From NCBI GenBank assembly GCA_947630795.1, contig CANRJC010000009.1, forward strand, positions 25,206 to 89,205: 64,000 bases of DNA, given 5' to 3'. The notes under the pieces were generated by a model. The model had not been told where the DNA came from, made no database searches, and was given only the letters and a program-made list of their open reading frames with translations. The position numbers and the translations under genes are program-made. How positions within the stretch are numbered: the first letter of the stretch is position 1; the number at the start of each line of letters is the position of its first letter. Shown one piece after another: positions 35,822 to 44,408 of the stretch. This DNA comes from an uncultured Phascolarctobacterium sp. (GTDB taxonomy: Bacteria; Bacillota; Negativicutes; Acidaminococcales; Acidaminococcaceae).

Positions 35822-35856
35822 ATTGGTGAATCAAGCTGATAAAGGGGCCTTACCTA

Positions 35857-37032
35857 TCAGGGATTAACTTTGGATTTGAAAGTCTGAACGCCGTCTTTGT
35901 GCTCGATGATAACAGCGCTCTTGATGGGATTGTGCTGCTCATTGAAGGTAACTTCGCCGGACACGCCCTTGAAGCCTTTGATCTTGGCCATGGCCGCAGA
36001 GATCTTGGCCGGTTCGGTGGACTGAGCGTCCTCGATAGCCTTGGCTACCAGCAGGGCGCAGTCATAAGCAAGTGCTGCGAAAACGTCCGGCTTGGTGTTG
36101 TAGGCCTTTTGATACTCGGCGACGAACTTCTTGTTCAGCTCGGAAGTATCATCGGGAGAATAGAGGTTGGTGAAGAACGTGTTGTTCAGAGCAGCTTTGC
36201 CTGCGATCTCGGGCAGCTTGGAGGAGTCCCAACCGTCGCCGCCGGCCATGGGCACGTTCAAGCCGATCTCTCTTGCCTGCTTAACGATGAGGCCTACTTC
36301 CTGGTAGTAACCGGGGATGTAGATGAAGTCCGGATCGGCGGCCTTGATCTTGGTCAAAGTGGATTTGAAGTCGGTGTCCTTTTGCAGGTAAGCTTCTTCG
36401 GCTACCACGGAGCCGCCGTTCTTCACGAAGTTTTCTTTGAAGAAGGCAGCCAAGCCCTTGGCGTAGTCGGAGGTGTTGTCGATGTAGATGGCGGCCTTCC
36501 TGATGCCCAGATCTTTATAAACATAGTTGGCCATTACGGTGCCTTGGAACGGATCGATGAAGCAGGCGCGGAAGCTGTGCTCTCTGGTCTTACCGGTCTT
36601 GGGGTCGACGGTAACGTCGGGGTTGGTGCCCATAGGGGTGATGTCCAACACTTTCATGCCGTTGTTGATGGCGCCGGAGGCGATGACGGCGGAAGACTGG
36701 TTGGGGCCGATGACTGCGACTACTTTATCTTGGCTCAACAGTTTCTGCATGCCGTTGGTGGCTTCGGAAGCCTCGGACTTGGTGTCGGCTACCACCAGTT
36801 CCAGTTTTTTGCCGCCCAGCACGCCCTTGGTGTTGATCTCTTTGAAGACCAGATCGATGGCGTTCTTGGAAGAAATACCGAAGGAGGCGCTGCCGCCGGT
36901 CATCTCCAGCAAGCCGCCTACTTTGATAACATCGGCGTTTTCGGATTTCTTCGAGCCGCCGCAGCCGCTCAACGCACCCATGACGCAGGCGCCTGCAGCC
37001 AATAGAGCCAAAGCCTTCAAACTTTTCTTCAT
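35857..37032 (-). CDS. livK: Branched-chain amino acid binding lipoprotein LivK
   Basis: A 391-residue periplasmic binding protein, first gene of the importer operon. It has a lipobox MGALSGC (Cys near residue 24), then VIKVGGLLEMTGGSASFG, the usual opening of type-I leucine/isoleucine/valine binding proteins. GPNQSSAVIASGAI and DYAKGLAAFFKENF are conserved lobe segments. A strong promoter lies upstream at 37152-37181. Confidence 0.93.
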   Translation of the reverse strand: MKKSLKALALLAAGACVMGALSGCGGSKKSENADVIKVGGLLEMTGGSASFGISSKNAIDLVFKEINTKGVLGGKKLELVVADTKSEASEATNGMQKLLSQDKVVAVIGPNQSSAVIASGAINNGMKVLDITPMGTNPDVTVDPKTGKTREHSFRACFIDPFQGTVMANYVYKDLGIRKAAIYIDNTSDYAKGLAAFFKENFVKNGGSVVAEEAYLQKDTDFKSTLTKIKAADPDFIYIPGYYQEVGLIVKQAREIGLNVPMAGGDGWDSSKLPEIAGKAALNNTFFTNLYSPDDTSELNKKFVAEYQKAYNTKPDVFAALAYDCALLVAKAIEDAQSTEPAKISAAMAKIKGFKGVSGEVTFNEQHNPIKSAVIIEHKDGVQTFKSKVNP

Positions 37033-37333
37033 AAACTATTCCCCCTCACTGAAAATAATGATCGGAGCAAGCAGCCGGCAAAGCCCTGCTCCCGACAGCG
37101 AAGACTTCGGGCCGAAACGGTTTTCGGCGCCGTTTTTTTCGCTATGCACCTATTATAGACATCGTTTCACATTTTTGTCAATGTTGCCGCTAAAAGGTGT
37201 TTCACCTCTCCTCGCGATCCTTTGTAACATTTGTTGCACAATTTTCCCGATAAAACTCTTTTCAAGACCTTTATTTCATTATGACCTGCGCAAGTATACA
37301 GTATTATTTCTTCGCGGCCGCCGGATAAAAAGT
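37033..37333. other. livK upstream region
   Basis: No gene seen. It contains the livK promoter, an AT-rich stretch at about 37190-37310 that could hold regulator sites, and the end of the thrC unit. I see no T-box or riboswitch fold. Confidence 0.5.
37152..37181 (-). promoter_or_regulatory. Promoter of the liv operon
   Basis: On the minus strand: -35 TTGACA (37176-37181), 18-bp spacer, -10 TATAAT (37152-37157), both consensus. The leader to livK is about 110 nt. Confidence 0.8.
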
Positions 37334-38827
37334 TTATCGCAAAACGTTCAGCACTGCTTCTTCCATGCCTTGTGCATCGATAACTTCTTTGTGGAGCACC
37401 GGCAGCTCCCGCAGAGCTGCGAGTTTTGCGGGGGCGGCGGTGCCGCTCGCTTCTTCCAGTTTTTTGAGCAGAGCGAAAGGATCGGCCTGCGGCTCTGTAT
37501 CTTCGCCCAGCGCCCGCAAAACGGAGTCGGGGAACTTATAGGGGCTGGCGGTAGAGAGCACGATGCTGTAGGTGGTGTCGTCGGTGAGGATGCGATACTT
37601 CTCCAAAGCCCGCCAAGCCACTGCCGTGTGAGTGTCCAAAAGATAAGCGTGCTCGCTCTTCACTTTGTCGATAGTCTCTTCTGTCTCCACTTCGTCGACC
37701 CAGGCGGCGAAGAAGTGACGGCGGATCTGTTGCAAGATCTCCCGCTCGATCTGGTAGCTGCCGCCGGCCGCCAGTTTCTCCATATATCCCGTCACCTGCT
37801 CTCCGTTGCGGCCGCAGGCATCGAAGAGCAGCCGCTCCAGATTGCTGGACACCAAAATATCCATGGAAGGAGACATGGTCCTGTAAAAATCTCTCTTCTT
37901 GTCGTAAATGCCCGTGTCGATGAAATCGGTGAGCACGTTGTTGCTGTTGGAGGCGCACAAGAGGCGGGCTATGGGCAAGCCCATCAGTTTGGCATAATAG
38001 CCGGCCAAGATGTCGCCGAAATTTCCCGTGGGGACCGCGAAGTTCACCGGCCGTCCCTGCTTCACCTGCCCGGCCAGCACAGCCTGAGCATAGGCGCTGA
38101 AATAATAAACTATCTGCGGCACCAGCCGTCCCCAGTTGATGGAGTTGGCGGAAGAAAGAACGTAGCCTCTTTCGTTCAAAGTTTCGGCCAAAGACCGATC
38201 GCCGAAGAGCTGCTTCACGCCTCTTTGAGCATCGTCGAAATTGCCGCGGATGCCGAAGACATGGACATTGCTCCCTTTTTGGGTCTCCATCTGCCGCTTT
38301 TGCAAAAGGCTCACGCCCTCGGCGGGATAAAAGACGATTATCTCGGTGCCTTCCACATCGGCGAAACCTTCCAGAGCTGCCTTGCCGGTGTCGCCGCTGG
38401 TGGCCACCAAGATGGCCACCTTCTGCTCCTGCCCCAGTTTTTTTCTCGCCATGTTCAGCAAATGAGGGAGCAGCTGCAGAGCCATGTCTTTAAAAGCGCA
38501 GGTGGGCCCGTGCCACAGTTCCAGCACGCCGGTGTGAGGAGCGGCCTGCACCAGAGGGGCCGGCCGGGCACCGCCGAATTTTTGCGGTCTGTAGGCCGCA
38601 GTCACCGCAGAGCGCACTTCGTCTTTGGTGTAATCGGTAAGATAAAGGCTCAAGATCTCCGTCGCCAGCTCCGTATAGGGCAGCCGCGAGAACTCCTCGA
38701 TATCTTCCGGCCTGAGCGACGGCAGCTGCTGGGGCACGAAGAGGCCGCCGTCGGCGGCCAACCCTCTGCTGATGGCATAAGCCGAAGAAACTATATCTGC
38801 CTTACCTCTGGTGCTTACATATAACAT
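37334..38827 (-). CDS. thrC: Threonine synthase
   Basis: Makes threonine from phosphohomoserine with PLP. The 497-residue protein begins LYVSTRGKA, has the PLP lysine in GPTCAFKDMALQLLP and the phosphate loop ATSGDTGKAALEGF, and matches the long (E. coli/yeast-like) form. The ATG at 38827 has AGG at usual spacing. No T-box or threonine leader peptide is seen upstream, so its control is not apparent. Confidence 0.94.
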   Translation of the reverse strand: MLYVSTRGKADIVSSAYAISRGLAADGGLFVPQQLPSLRPEDIEEFSRLPYTELATEILSLYLTDYTKDEVRSAVTAAYRPQKFGGARPAPLVQAAPHTGVLELWHGPTCAFKDMALQLLPHLLNMARKKLGQEQKVAILVATSGDTGKAALEGFADVEGTEIIVFYPAEGVSLLQKRQMETQKGSNVHVFGIRGNFDDAQRGVKQLFGDRSLAETLNERGYVLSSANSINWGRLVPQIVYYFSAYAQAVLAGQVKQGRPVNFAVPTGNFGDILAGYYAKLMGLPIARLLCASNSNNVLTDFIDTGIYDKKRDFYRTMSPSMDILVSSNLERLLFDACGRNGEQVTGYMEKLAAGGSYQIEREILQQIRRHFFAAWVDEVETEETIDKVKSEHAYLLDTHTAVAWRALEKYRILTDDTTYSIVLSTASPYKFPDSVLRALGEDTEPQADPFALLKKLEEASGTAAPAKLAALRELPVLHKEVIDAQGMEEAVLNVLR

Positions 38828-38936
38828 TTGACTGACCTGCCTTTGCTGAAATATGGGATCTGCGGCTGCATTTTAAGGGAAGTTTTTTTGTTTTCCCCTG
38901 CCTTTGGGAATATTCGGGAGAATTTTGCATTTTCCC

Positions 38937-38966
38937 TTGACACGGGTCTGTTCTTCATAGTAGAAT
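38937..38966 (+). promoter_or_regulatory. Promoter of tRNA-Leu(GAG)
   Basis: -35 TTGACA (38937-38942), 18-bp spacer, -10 TAGAAT (38961-38966). Transcription would begin about 100 nt before the tRNA. Confidence 0.7.
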
Positions 38967-39071
38967 ATTCGGGTAGATTGGCGATGACTTGTAAGCATCC
39001 TGCTTGCGCCTTCAGTTTGATCGTTAACAGGCTGATCCTGAAGTAGGCCTAGCTGCCGCCAGTCTGCATGT

Positions 39072-39157
39072 GCGGTTGTGGTGGAACGGCAGACACGCTA
39101 CTTTGAGGGGGTAGTGAGCGAAAGCTCGTGTGGGTTCAAATCCCATCGACCGCACCA
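39072..39157 (+). tRNA. tRNA-Leu (anticodon GAG)
   Basis: Class II tRNA with a long variable arm. The acceptor GCGGTTG pairs with CGACCGC and CCA is encoded. Anticodon stem CTACT/GGTAG encloses the loop TTGAGGG, so the anticodon is GAG, reading CUC/CUU. T-arm GGGTTCAAATCCC is intact. Confidence 0.95.
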
Positions 39158-39171
39158 TTTTTATTACAGGC

Positions 39172-39202
39172 AACGCCTGCCGCGGGGCAGGCGTTTTTCT
39201 TT
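39172..39202 (+). terminator. Terminator after tRNA-Leu
   Basis: AACGCCTGCC (39172-39181) pairs with GGCAGGCGTT (39186-39195) followed by TTTCTTTT. Confidence 0.85.
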
Positions 39203-39240
39203 TGCTTATTCGATCGGCCGGGTTCTGCCCGGGGCCGGTC

Positions 39241-40005
39241 TTATTTTTTAGGGGTGACGGCGTAAACTCTGCAGGGCAGGCCCACAGCTCCTTCGATGCG
39301 GGGCCAGGCGGCGATGAGCAGAGCGCCGGCGGGAGCTACTTTGTCCAAATTGTCCAGCACTTCGATCTGCACTTTGCCCAAGCTCAGCACATAACGCTCG
39401 CAGGCCAGGTCGCCCGCTTTGGCCGCTTCACCGGAGGCATCGGTGTCCAAAGCTTCGTGGCCGTTGGCCGCAGCCTTGCGCTCTTCGTAAATATATTTGA
39501 GAGCGGGCAGCGACCAGCCCGGGAAGTTTTCGCCGCCCTCGGCATCCAAGCCGGACAGTGCGGCCATATCGGGCCATCTCTTGGACCAATCGGTGCGCAG
39601 AGCGACGAAGGCGCCCTCGGGGATGGGCCCGTATTTTTCTTCGTAAGCTTTGATATCTTCCACGGTGACAGCATAAGTCGGGCAGTCTGCCACTTTGGCC
39701 GTTACGTCGATGACGCAAAGAGGAAAGATGCACTGCCCGGCGCCGAAGGCTTCGGCTGTGGCCCCGCCTTTGATGAAATGGCCGGGGAAGTCCATATGGG
39801 TGCCGAACTGGCCGGGGAATTTGAAAGTTTGGATGGTGCACTCCAACATGGGGTCCCCCCAGTCGAAGCAGGTCTTGCCCAATTCTACGGAGCCCTCGGG
39901 GATGCCGGCCCAATAGGGGCTGTCGTTGTTCAAAGAGTGAGACAGCTCCACCCACTCGTAATCCGGGCCTTGCAGTTCTTTCAGCAGCGACCACAATCTG
40001 TACAT
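39241..40005 (-). CDS. Cyclase family (kynurenine formamidase-like) hydrolase
   Basis: A 254-residue metal-dependent hydrolase. The defining motif is FGTHMDFPGHF (HxGTHxDxPxH-like, residues about 68-78), with ELSHSLNNDSPYW at the start. The family opens N-formyl or cyclic amide bonds; relatives include KynB and isatin hydrolase, and the substrate here is open. AGGAGGCG precedes the ATG. It lies between two tRNA genes with its own reading unit. Confidence 0.87.
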   Translation of the reverse strand: MYRLWSLLKELQGPDYEWVELSHSLNNDSPYWAGIPEGSVELGKTCFDWGDPMLECTIQTFKFPGQFGTHMDFPGHFIKGGATAEAFGAGQCIFPLCVIDVTAKVADCPTYAVTVEDIKAYEEKYGPIPEGAFVALRTDWSKRWPDMAALSGLDAEGGENFPGWSLPALKYIYEERKAAANGHEALDTDASGEAAKAGDLACERYVLSLGKVQIEVLDNLDKVAPAGALLIAAWPRIEGAVGLPCRVYAVTPKK

Positions 40006-40052
40006 AGTCTTCGCCTCCTCATATCATCGGCGACTTTTCGCCTTAAAAAATT

Positions 40053-40143
40053 TGGCGGAGATGGTGGGATTCGAACCCACGGGCCGCGCAGGCGGCCAAC
40101 TGATTTCGAGTCAGCCTCGTTATGACCACTTCGATACATCTCC
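40053..40143 (-). tRNA. tRNA-Ser (anticodon CGA)
   Basis: Class II tRNA on the minus strand. Acceptor GGAGATG pairs with CATCTCC, discriminator G and CCA encoded. The anticodon loop CTCGAAA gives CGA, reading UCG. A GC-rich variable arm and GGGTTCGAATCCC T-arm are intact. Confidence 0.95.
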
Positions 40144-40159
40144 GCATCCGACGAGATTC

Positions 40160-40189
40160 ATTATAGCATAAGGGCCTGCGCTTTGGCAA
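40160..40189 (-). promoter_or_regulatory. Promoter of tRNA-Ser
   Basis: Minus strand -35 TTGCCA (40184-40189), 18-bp spacer, extended -10 TGCTATAAT (TATAAT at 40160-40165). It abuts the degenerate repeat array. Confidence 0.75.
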
Positions 40190-40191
40190 AA

Positions 40192-40585
40192 TTTTTCTCT
40201 GGGACAAAAAGCCTGAGCGCTCAGACCGTCCGCTTTTTCAAAACAGCTCGAGGGTTTCAGCCATGACTTTTTCCCAAAAAGCATGAACGTTTCAGGCGCA
40301 GAGCGTTCCGAAAATGTATGACCGTTCAGCTCGTGAGTTTTTCCGAAAATGCGCGACTGTTTCGGTCTCCGGTTTTTCCGTGAGCGTACGACCGTTTCAG
40401 CCGCGACTTTTTTCAAACAAGCATAGGCGTTTTAGGCGTGTAGCTTTCCGAAAATGTTTGCGCGTTCAGACCATGGACTTTTTCAAAACAGCTCGACCGT
40501 TCAGGTCGTCGACTTTTCGGAAAAAGCAGGAGCGTTTTGAGCGCTGAGCTTTGCAAAATAGGGAGGGCCGCAGAACTGAGCTCCC
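40192..40585. repeat. Array of about ten degenerate 33-37 bp repeats
   Basis: Units begin with a T-run at about 40192, 40234, 40268, 40305, 40338, 40373, 40408, 40444, 40479, 40514 and 40550. Each has a T-tract, a short CCG-like spacer, an A-tract, then a GACCGTTCAG-like word. The T/A core (TTTTTCCGAAAA in the best copies) is itself a dyad. No unit is identical to another and no gene is seen in any frame across it. It fills most of the 546-bp space between tRNA-Ser and the flavoprotein gene. Confidence 0.75.
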
Positions 40586-40607
40586 GCAGGAAAAAGACAA
40601 AGCAGGC

Positions 40608-40652
40608 GACGGATCGCAAAAATAGCGAAGGGCTTTTCGATCCGTCGTTTTT
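40608..40652. terminator. Hairpin after the flavoprotein gene
   Basis: GACGGATCG (40608-40616) pairs perfectly with CGATCCGTC (40638-40646), followed on the plus strand by GTTTTT. It lies just past the minus-strand flavoprotein stop; the T-run on that strand is weak. Confidence 0.55.
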
Positions 40653-40689
40653 CCGTGCCTGCCGCAAGATACAGTCTGCCCTTGAGGAC

Positions 40690-41316
40690 TCAGCGGATGA
40701 AATTCGTGTAAACGCCTTCTTCGTACACAGGCTCGGCCACCCCTGCCGCAGCGGCGGCTGCTGCCGCTTTCATGAGGTAGGCCATGTTGGCTCCCAAGGT
40801 CCGCATGGTCTGCAGCCCTTCGGCGTCTTGTGCGGCTTCCCCGGGCGCCCTGCCGTGCACTTGGTTCCAATATTGAGAGCCGACGACGTGCATGTTGCAG
40901 ATGGTAAAATATTTGTTGAGCCGGTCGAAGGAGGCCGTAGCCCCGCCCCGGCGGCACACTACCGCGCAAGCCCCGAATTTCCCCGCCAATTTGCTTTTAT
41001 CGGCGCTGAAAAAGAGGCGGTCGAGAAAAGACGTGAGCCGGCCGGTGGGGCCGCCGTAATAGACCGGTGAGCCGACGATGAAGCCGCCGAATTCGTCGAG
41101 GCGGGCGTTGACGGCGTTCACGGCATCGTCGAAAACACAGCTGCCTCTTTGCCGGCACTGACCGCAGGCGATGCAATCGGGCATGGGCTTCTTCCCCAGC
41201 CATAAAAGTTCGGTGGCGATGCCGTTGGCGTTGAGAGACGCCGCAACTTCCCGCAGGGCCGTGTCGGTGTTCCCGTGCTCGTTGGGGCTGCCGTTGATCA
41301 AAAGCACTTTTTTCAT
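40690..41316 (-). CDS. Flavodoxin-fold FMN reductase / iron-sulfur flavoprotein
   Basis: A 208-residue protein. The FMN loop is INGSPNEHGNTDTAL, followed by the Cys motif DCIACGQCRQRGSC (four Cys, residues about 47-60), typical of iron-sulfur flavoproteins that use FMN and may hold a cluster. VGSPVYYGGPTGRLTSFLDR is the second flavin loop. Likely an NAD(P)H-dependent reductase; electron acceptor unknown. AAAGGAGG precedes the ATG. Confidence 0.9.
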   Translation of the reverse strand: MKKVLLINGSPNEHGNTDTALREVAASLNANGIATELLWLGKKPMPDCIACGQCRQRGSCVFDDAVNAVNARLDEFGGFIVGSPVYYGGPTGRLTSFLDRLFFSADKSKLAGKFGACAVVCRRGGATASFDRLNKYFTICNMHVVGSQYWNQVHGRAPGEAAQDAEGLQTMRTLGANMAYLMKAAAAAAAAGVAEPVYEEGVYTNFIR

Positions 41317-41374
41317 GATGTTTGTCCTCCTTTATATAGGTGCGAGCGCAAAAGATCGCTTGATCGAGCTCGAA

Positions 41375-42427
41375 CTAGCCGCCCAGCAGCGCTTGATCGA
41401 AAGCGAAGAGGGCCTCGTTGATCTCGTAGATATTATAATTGCCCCGGCTGATGAAATATTCCGCGATGATATCGAATTTGTTGCTGCGGGAAAGAGCGAA
41501 GCCGGCCTTCAGCAGCAGCTCTTTCGTTTCCGCCAAAGAAAGTTCCAAGGCGACGGCAAAGGCCAGCACCGTGGGCTTGCCGGGCCTATAGAATCTATCG
41601 CTCCTTATTTTGGAAAAAAGCTGGCGGCTGATGTTGGCCTTTTTGTAGCATTGGGCGTCGGTGAGGCCCCGCTCGTCGATCTTTCGCAGCAGCATTTGGG
41701 AAAAACTTTCGTCCAGCCTGCCCACCGCAGCTGCCAAAGAGGAGCTCCTGCCTTTCTCTTTTTCGCCGCTCTCCCCCTCTTTGAGGCAGGCCCTCTCGTC
41801 CCATCGAGCCGCGTCGCCGGGCAAGTAAGACCTGCGGGAGCGATAGGTGCCCACGCTATAACGCTTAATAAGGCCCGCATATTCTTCTTCGAAGCGTTCT
41901 TCTGCATAATTATCGTCGATATATTCGGCGATGTCTTTGAAAAGTTTTTTGCCGCTGAGATAGGAGCCTTTATCGAAGACGACGAGATAGACCATCATCT
42001 CGTTGGCGAAAAGAAAGTCGGCGATGGTGGTCACGGCCACCTGTAAAGCTTCGTCTTTGGGATAGGCGAAAAGGCCCGAAGAGAGCAGGGGAAAGGCCAC
42101 GCTCTCGCACTTTTTCTCTTTGGCCGCCGCCAGCGCCGCCCTATAACAGGAAGCCAGCTTCTCTCTTTCGCCGGCCTTGCCCCCCTGCCAGCGAGGCACA
42201 GCGGCGTGGATGATATATTTGCAGGGCAGGCGGTAGGCTGCGGTCACTTTGACGCTGCCCACTTCGCAGCCGCCCAAAGTGCGGCACTCTGCCAAAAGTT
42301 CCGGCCCCGCCGCTTTGTGGATGGCCCCGTCTACGCCGGTGCCGCCTAAAAGAAAAACGCTGGCTGCATTCACGATGGCGTCGGTCTGCATTTTGGTGAT
42401 GTCGTTGCGCACTATCTCCAAAGGCAC
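41375..42427 (-). CDS. Macrodomain protein with C-terminal helical (HTH-like) domain
   Basis: A 350-residue fusion. Residues 1-170 form a macrodomain: DAIVNAASVFLLGGTGVDGAIHKAAGPEL carries the ADP-ribose-binding and catalytic loop, and FPLLSSGLFAYPKDEAL the second loop. Residues about 235-350 are helical with LTDAQCYKKANISRQLFSKIRSD, an HTH-like segment. The middle is charged and Ser-rich. The macrodomain probably removes or binds ADP-ribose; the tail may bind DNA or a partner. The start is GTG at 42427 with AAGGAG upstream. Confidence 0.85.
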   Translation of the reverse strand: MPLEIVRNDITKMQTDAIVNAASVFLLGGTGVDGAIHKAAGPELLAECRTLGGCEVGSVKVTAAYRLPCKYIIHAAVPRWQGGKAGEREKLASCYRAALAAAKEKKCESVAFPLLSSGLFAYPKDEALQVAVTTIADFLFANEMMVYLVVFDKGSYLSGKKLFKDIAEYIDDNYAEERFEEEYAGLIKRYSVGTYRSRRSYLPGDAARWDERACLKEGESGEKEKGRSSSLAAAVGRLDESFSQMLLRKIDERGLTDAQCYKKANISRQLFSKIRSDRFYRPGKPTVLAFAVALELSLAETKELLLKAGFALSRSNKFDIIAEYFISRGNYNIYEINEALFAFDQALLGG

Positions 42428-42710
42428 GGTCTTTCAGCTCCTTTTCTCTCTTTTTTATTTTACCTCTCTGTTTTGGCGAACTGCCCTTTTTATCGTCGGC
42501 GCTCGCCTTCATCCCTTTTTCTTTTCATTATATACCTATTCGACGCAAGGAGCCCCAAAGACCTTCTGCTTTTTCCGCAGCGTTTTCGGCGTGCTCTCTT
42601 CGAAAAATTTTTACCGAGCAGAGCCTGCGTACCGCAAGAACTTCCTCTTCCTCGTCTCCTTCTTTGTGATAAAATAAAAGAAGAAACTTCGAAAAAAGGA
42701 GGCGGCACCC

Positions 42711-43844
42711 ATGCCTGCTTTGAACAAAGAACGGATCCTTGCGGAATTCAAAGAGATCGTGGCCCTGCCCAGCCACGGCCTGCGAGAAAGACAGGTGTGC
42801 GATCTTTTGACTGCCAAACTGAGAGCCTTGGGTTTTGCGACGAAAGAAGACGAGGCCGGCGTCGCTTTGGGCGGAGATTGCGGCAATCTGTGGGCCGAGC
42901 TGCCCGCTTCTTTAGGCTATGAAAATGCCCCCAAGCTTTTGCTCACCGCCCACATGGACACGGTAGAGCCCAGCAGCGGCGCCACCGTGGTGGAAAAAGA
43001 CGGCGTGCTCTATAGCGACGGCACCACCACTTTAGGCGGCGACGACAAGGCGGGGGTAGTAGCCATTTTGGAAGGAGTGCGGATGATCTTGGAGCAGGGC
43101 CTGCCCCACGGTCCCGTCCAGCTCCTTTTCTGCATTTGCGAAGAGGGCGGGGTCAACGGCTCCCGCTGCATGAACAAGGCTTGGCTCAACGCCGACGCAG
43201 CTTATGCCTTAGACGGCGAAGGGCCTCCCGGCACCGTAGAGATCGGCGCCCCCGGTCAATATAAATACAAGATCGATGTGCTGGGCAAAAAAGCTCACGG
43301 CGGCATCGAACCCGAGAAGGGCATCAACGCCATCATGATCGCCGCCAAAGCCCTGGCGGCAGTGAAGCACTACGGCCGCATCGACGAAGAGACCACCTGC
43401 AACATCGGCCTCATCGCAGGAGGCGTGGCCACCAACGTGGTCCCCGATCTGGTGAGCATCCAAGGAGATGCCCGCAGCCGCAACGACGCCAAGCTCATCG
43501 CCCTTAAAGACGAGCTGGTGGACACTATCGTGAGCGCCGCGGAAAAATTCGGCGGCAGAACGAAGGTGACTGTGGAGCACAAGTATGCTCCCTTCTCCGT
43601 CGCCGAAGACAGCAAGACCGTGGCCTTGGTGAAGAAGGCCTGCGCTCTTTGCGGCCTCACCGCAGTTTGCCGCCTCACCGGCGGCGGCAGCGATGCCAAT
43701 TTCATCAACGCTTACGGCGTGCCCTGCGTCATTTTGGGCACCGGCATGAGCAACGTCCACACCACGGAGGAATTTTTGCGCAAAGAAGACTTGGAAAATT
43801 CCTGCCTTTTGGTCTACAGCCTTTTGCGGGCCGCTGTGCTTTGA
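42711..43844 (+). CDS. M20 family peptidase, PepT-like
   Basis: A 377-residue zinc aminopeptidase of the tripeptidase T-like group. Metal ligands are in TAHMDTVEP, TLGGDDKAGV and CEEGGVNGS; GGSDANFINAYGVPCVILGTG is the C-terminal ligand region. It lacks a signal peptide, so it acts in the cytoplasm on short peptides. AAAGGAGG precedes the ATG. A peroxiredoxin gene follows after 21 bp. Confidence 0.93.
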   Translation: MPALNKERILAEFKEIVALPSHGLRERQVCDLLTAKLRALGFATKEDEAGVALGGDCGNLWAELPASLGYENAPKLLLTAHMDTVEPSSGATVVEKDGVLYSDGTTTLGGDDKAGVVAILEGVRMILEQGLPHGPVQLLFCICEEGGVNGSRCMNKAWLNADAAYALDGEGPPGTVEIGAPGQYKYKIDVLGKKAHGGIEPEKGINAIMIAAKALAAVKHYGRIDEETTCNIGLIAGGVATNVVPDLVSIQGDARSRNDAKLIALKDELVDTIVSAAEKFGGRTKVTVEHKYAPFSVAEDSKTVALVKKACALCGLTAVCRLTGGGSDANFINAYGVPCVILGTGMSNVHTTEEFLRKEDLENSCLLVYSLLRAAVL

Positions 43845-43865
43845 AACTTTTAAGGAGGGATGCTC

Positions 43866-44336
43866 ATGTTGCCTATCGGTTCCGTCGCCCCTGCCTTCAC
43901 TCTGCCCGATAAAGAGGGCAGGCCCGTCAGTCTCAAAGACTTTGCGGGGCGCAAAGTCGTGCTCTATTTTTATCCCAAAGATCTTACCGCCGGCTGCACT
44001 CGTCAGGCCCTGGCCTTCAAAGCAGCCGCAAAAGATTTTGCCGAAGCCGGCGCCGTCATTATCGGCATCAGCAAAGACAGCTCCGCTTCTCACGCCAAAT
44101 TCGCCGCCAAAGAAGGACTTCCCTTCCTCCTGCTCTCCGATACGGAAAAGACGGTGCTCGAAGCTTACGAAGTTTGGCAGGAGAAAAAACTGTACGGCAA
44201 GGTGTCTTTCGGTGTCGTCCGCTCCGTTTACATCATCGACGAAGAGGGAAAGATCGCCGCAGCTTGGACCAAAGTGAAGCCGGAGGCGAGCGTGAGCACT
44301 GCCCTCGCCTTCCTCTGCCCCTGCACCGCAAAGTGA
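43866..44336 (+). CDS. Peroxiredoxin, Bcp/PrxQ-like with a single N-terminal Cys
   Basis: A 156-residue thiol peroxidase. It has the Bcp layout: VAPAFTLPDKEG, LYFYPKDLTAGCTRQALAF and the later FGVVRSVYIIDEEGKI. The peroxidatic Cys lies in TAGCT instead of the common TPGCT, and the usual resolving Cys five residues on is absent. Two Cys occur at the very end (LCPCTAK) and could substitute. I chose the second ATG (43866), since the first abuts the AGGAGGG site. Confidence 0.85.
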   Translation: MLPIGSVAPAFTLPDKEGRPVSLKDFAGRKVVLYFYPKDLTAGCTRQALAFKAAAKDFAEAGAVIIGISKDSSASHAKFAAKEGLPFLLLSDTEKTVLEAYEVWQEKKLYGKVSFGVVRSVYIIDEEGKIAAAWTKVKPEASVSTALAFLCPCTAK

Positions 44337-44346
44337 AACGAAAAGC

Positions 44347-44393
44347 AGAGCTGCCCGCAGGCTTTGAGGTCTGCCGGCAGCTCTTTCTTTTTT
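44347..44393. terminator. Bidirectional terminator
   Basis: GAGCTGCCCGCAG pairs, with one mismatch, to CTGCCGGCAGCTC (44371-44383), followed by a T-rich run. It separates the peroxiredoxin gene from the convergent ppx. Confidence 0.75.
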
Positions 44394-44408
44394 GCGGCGG
44401 CTGCTTTT

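Noticed and set aside
36527..38824. Plus-strand ORF of 765 codons
   Set aside because: It is the antisense shadow of livK and thrC, both of which have clear family motifs and ribosome sites.
38828..39071. T-box or threonine attenuator for thrC
   Set aside because: No T-box sequence on the minus strand and no Thr-rich leader peptide were found; the clear promoter here faces the tRNA.
40192..40585. CRISPR array
   Set aside because: Repeats are not identical, there are no separate unique spacers, the units abut, and no cas gene is near.
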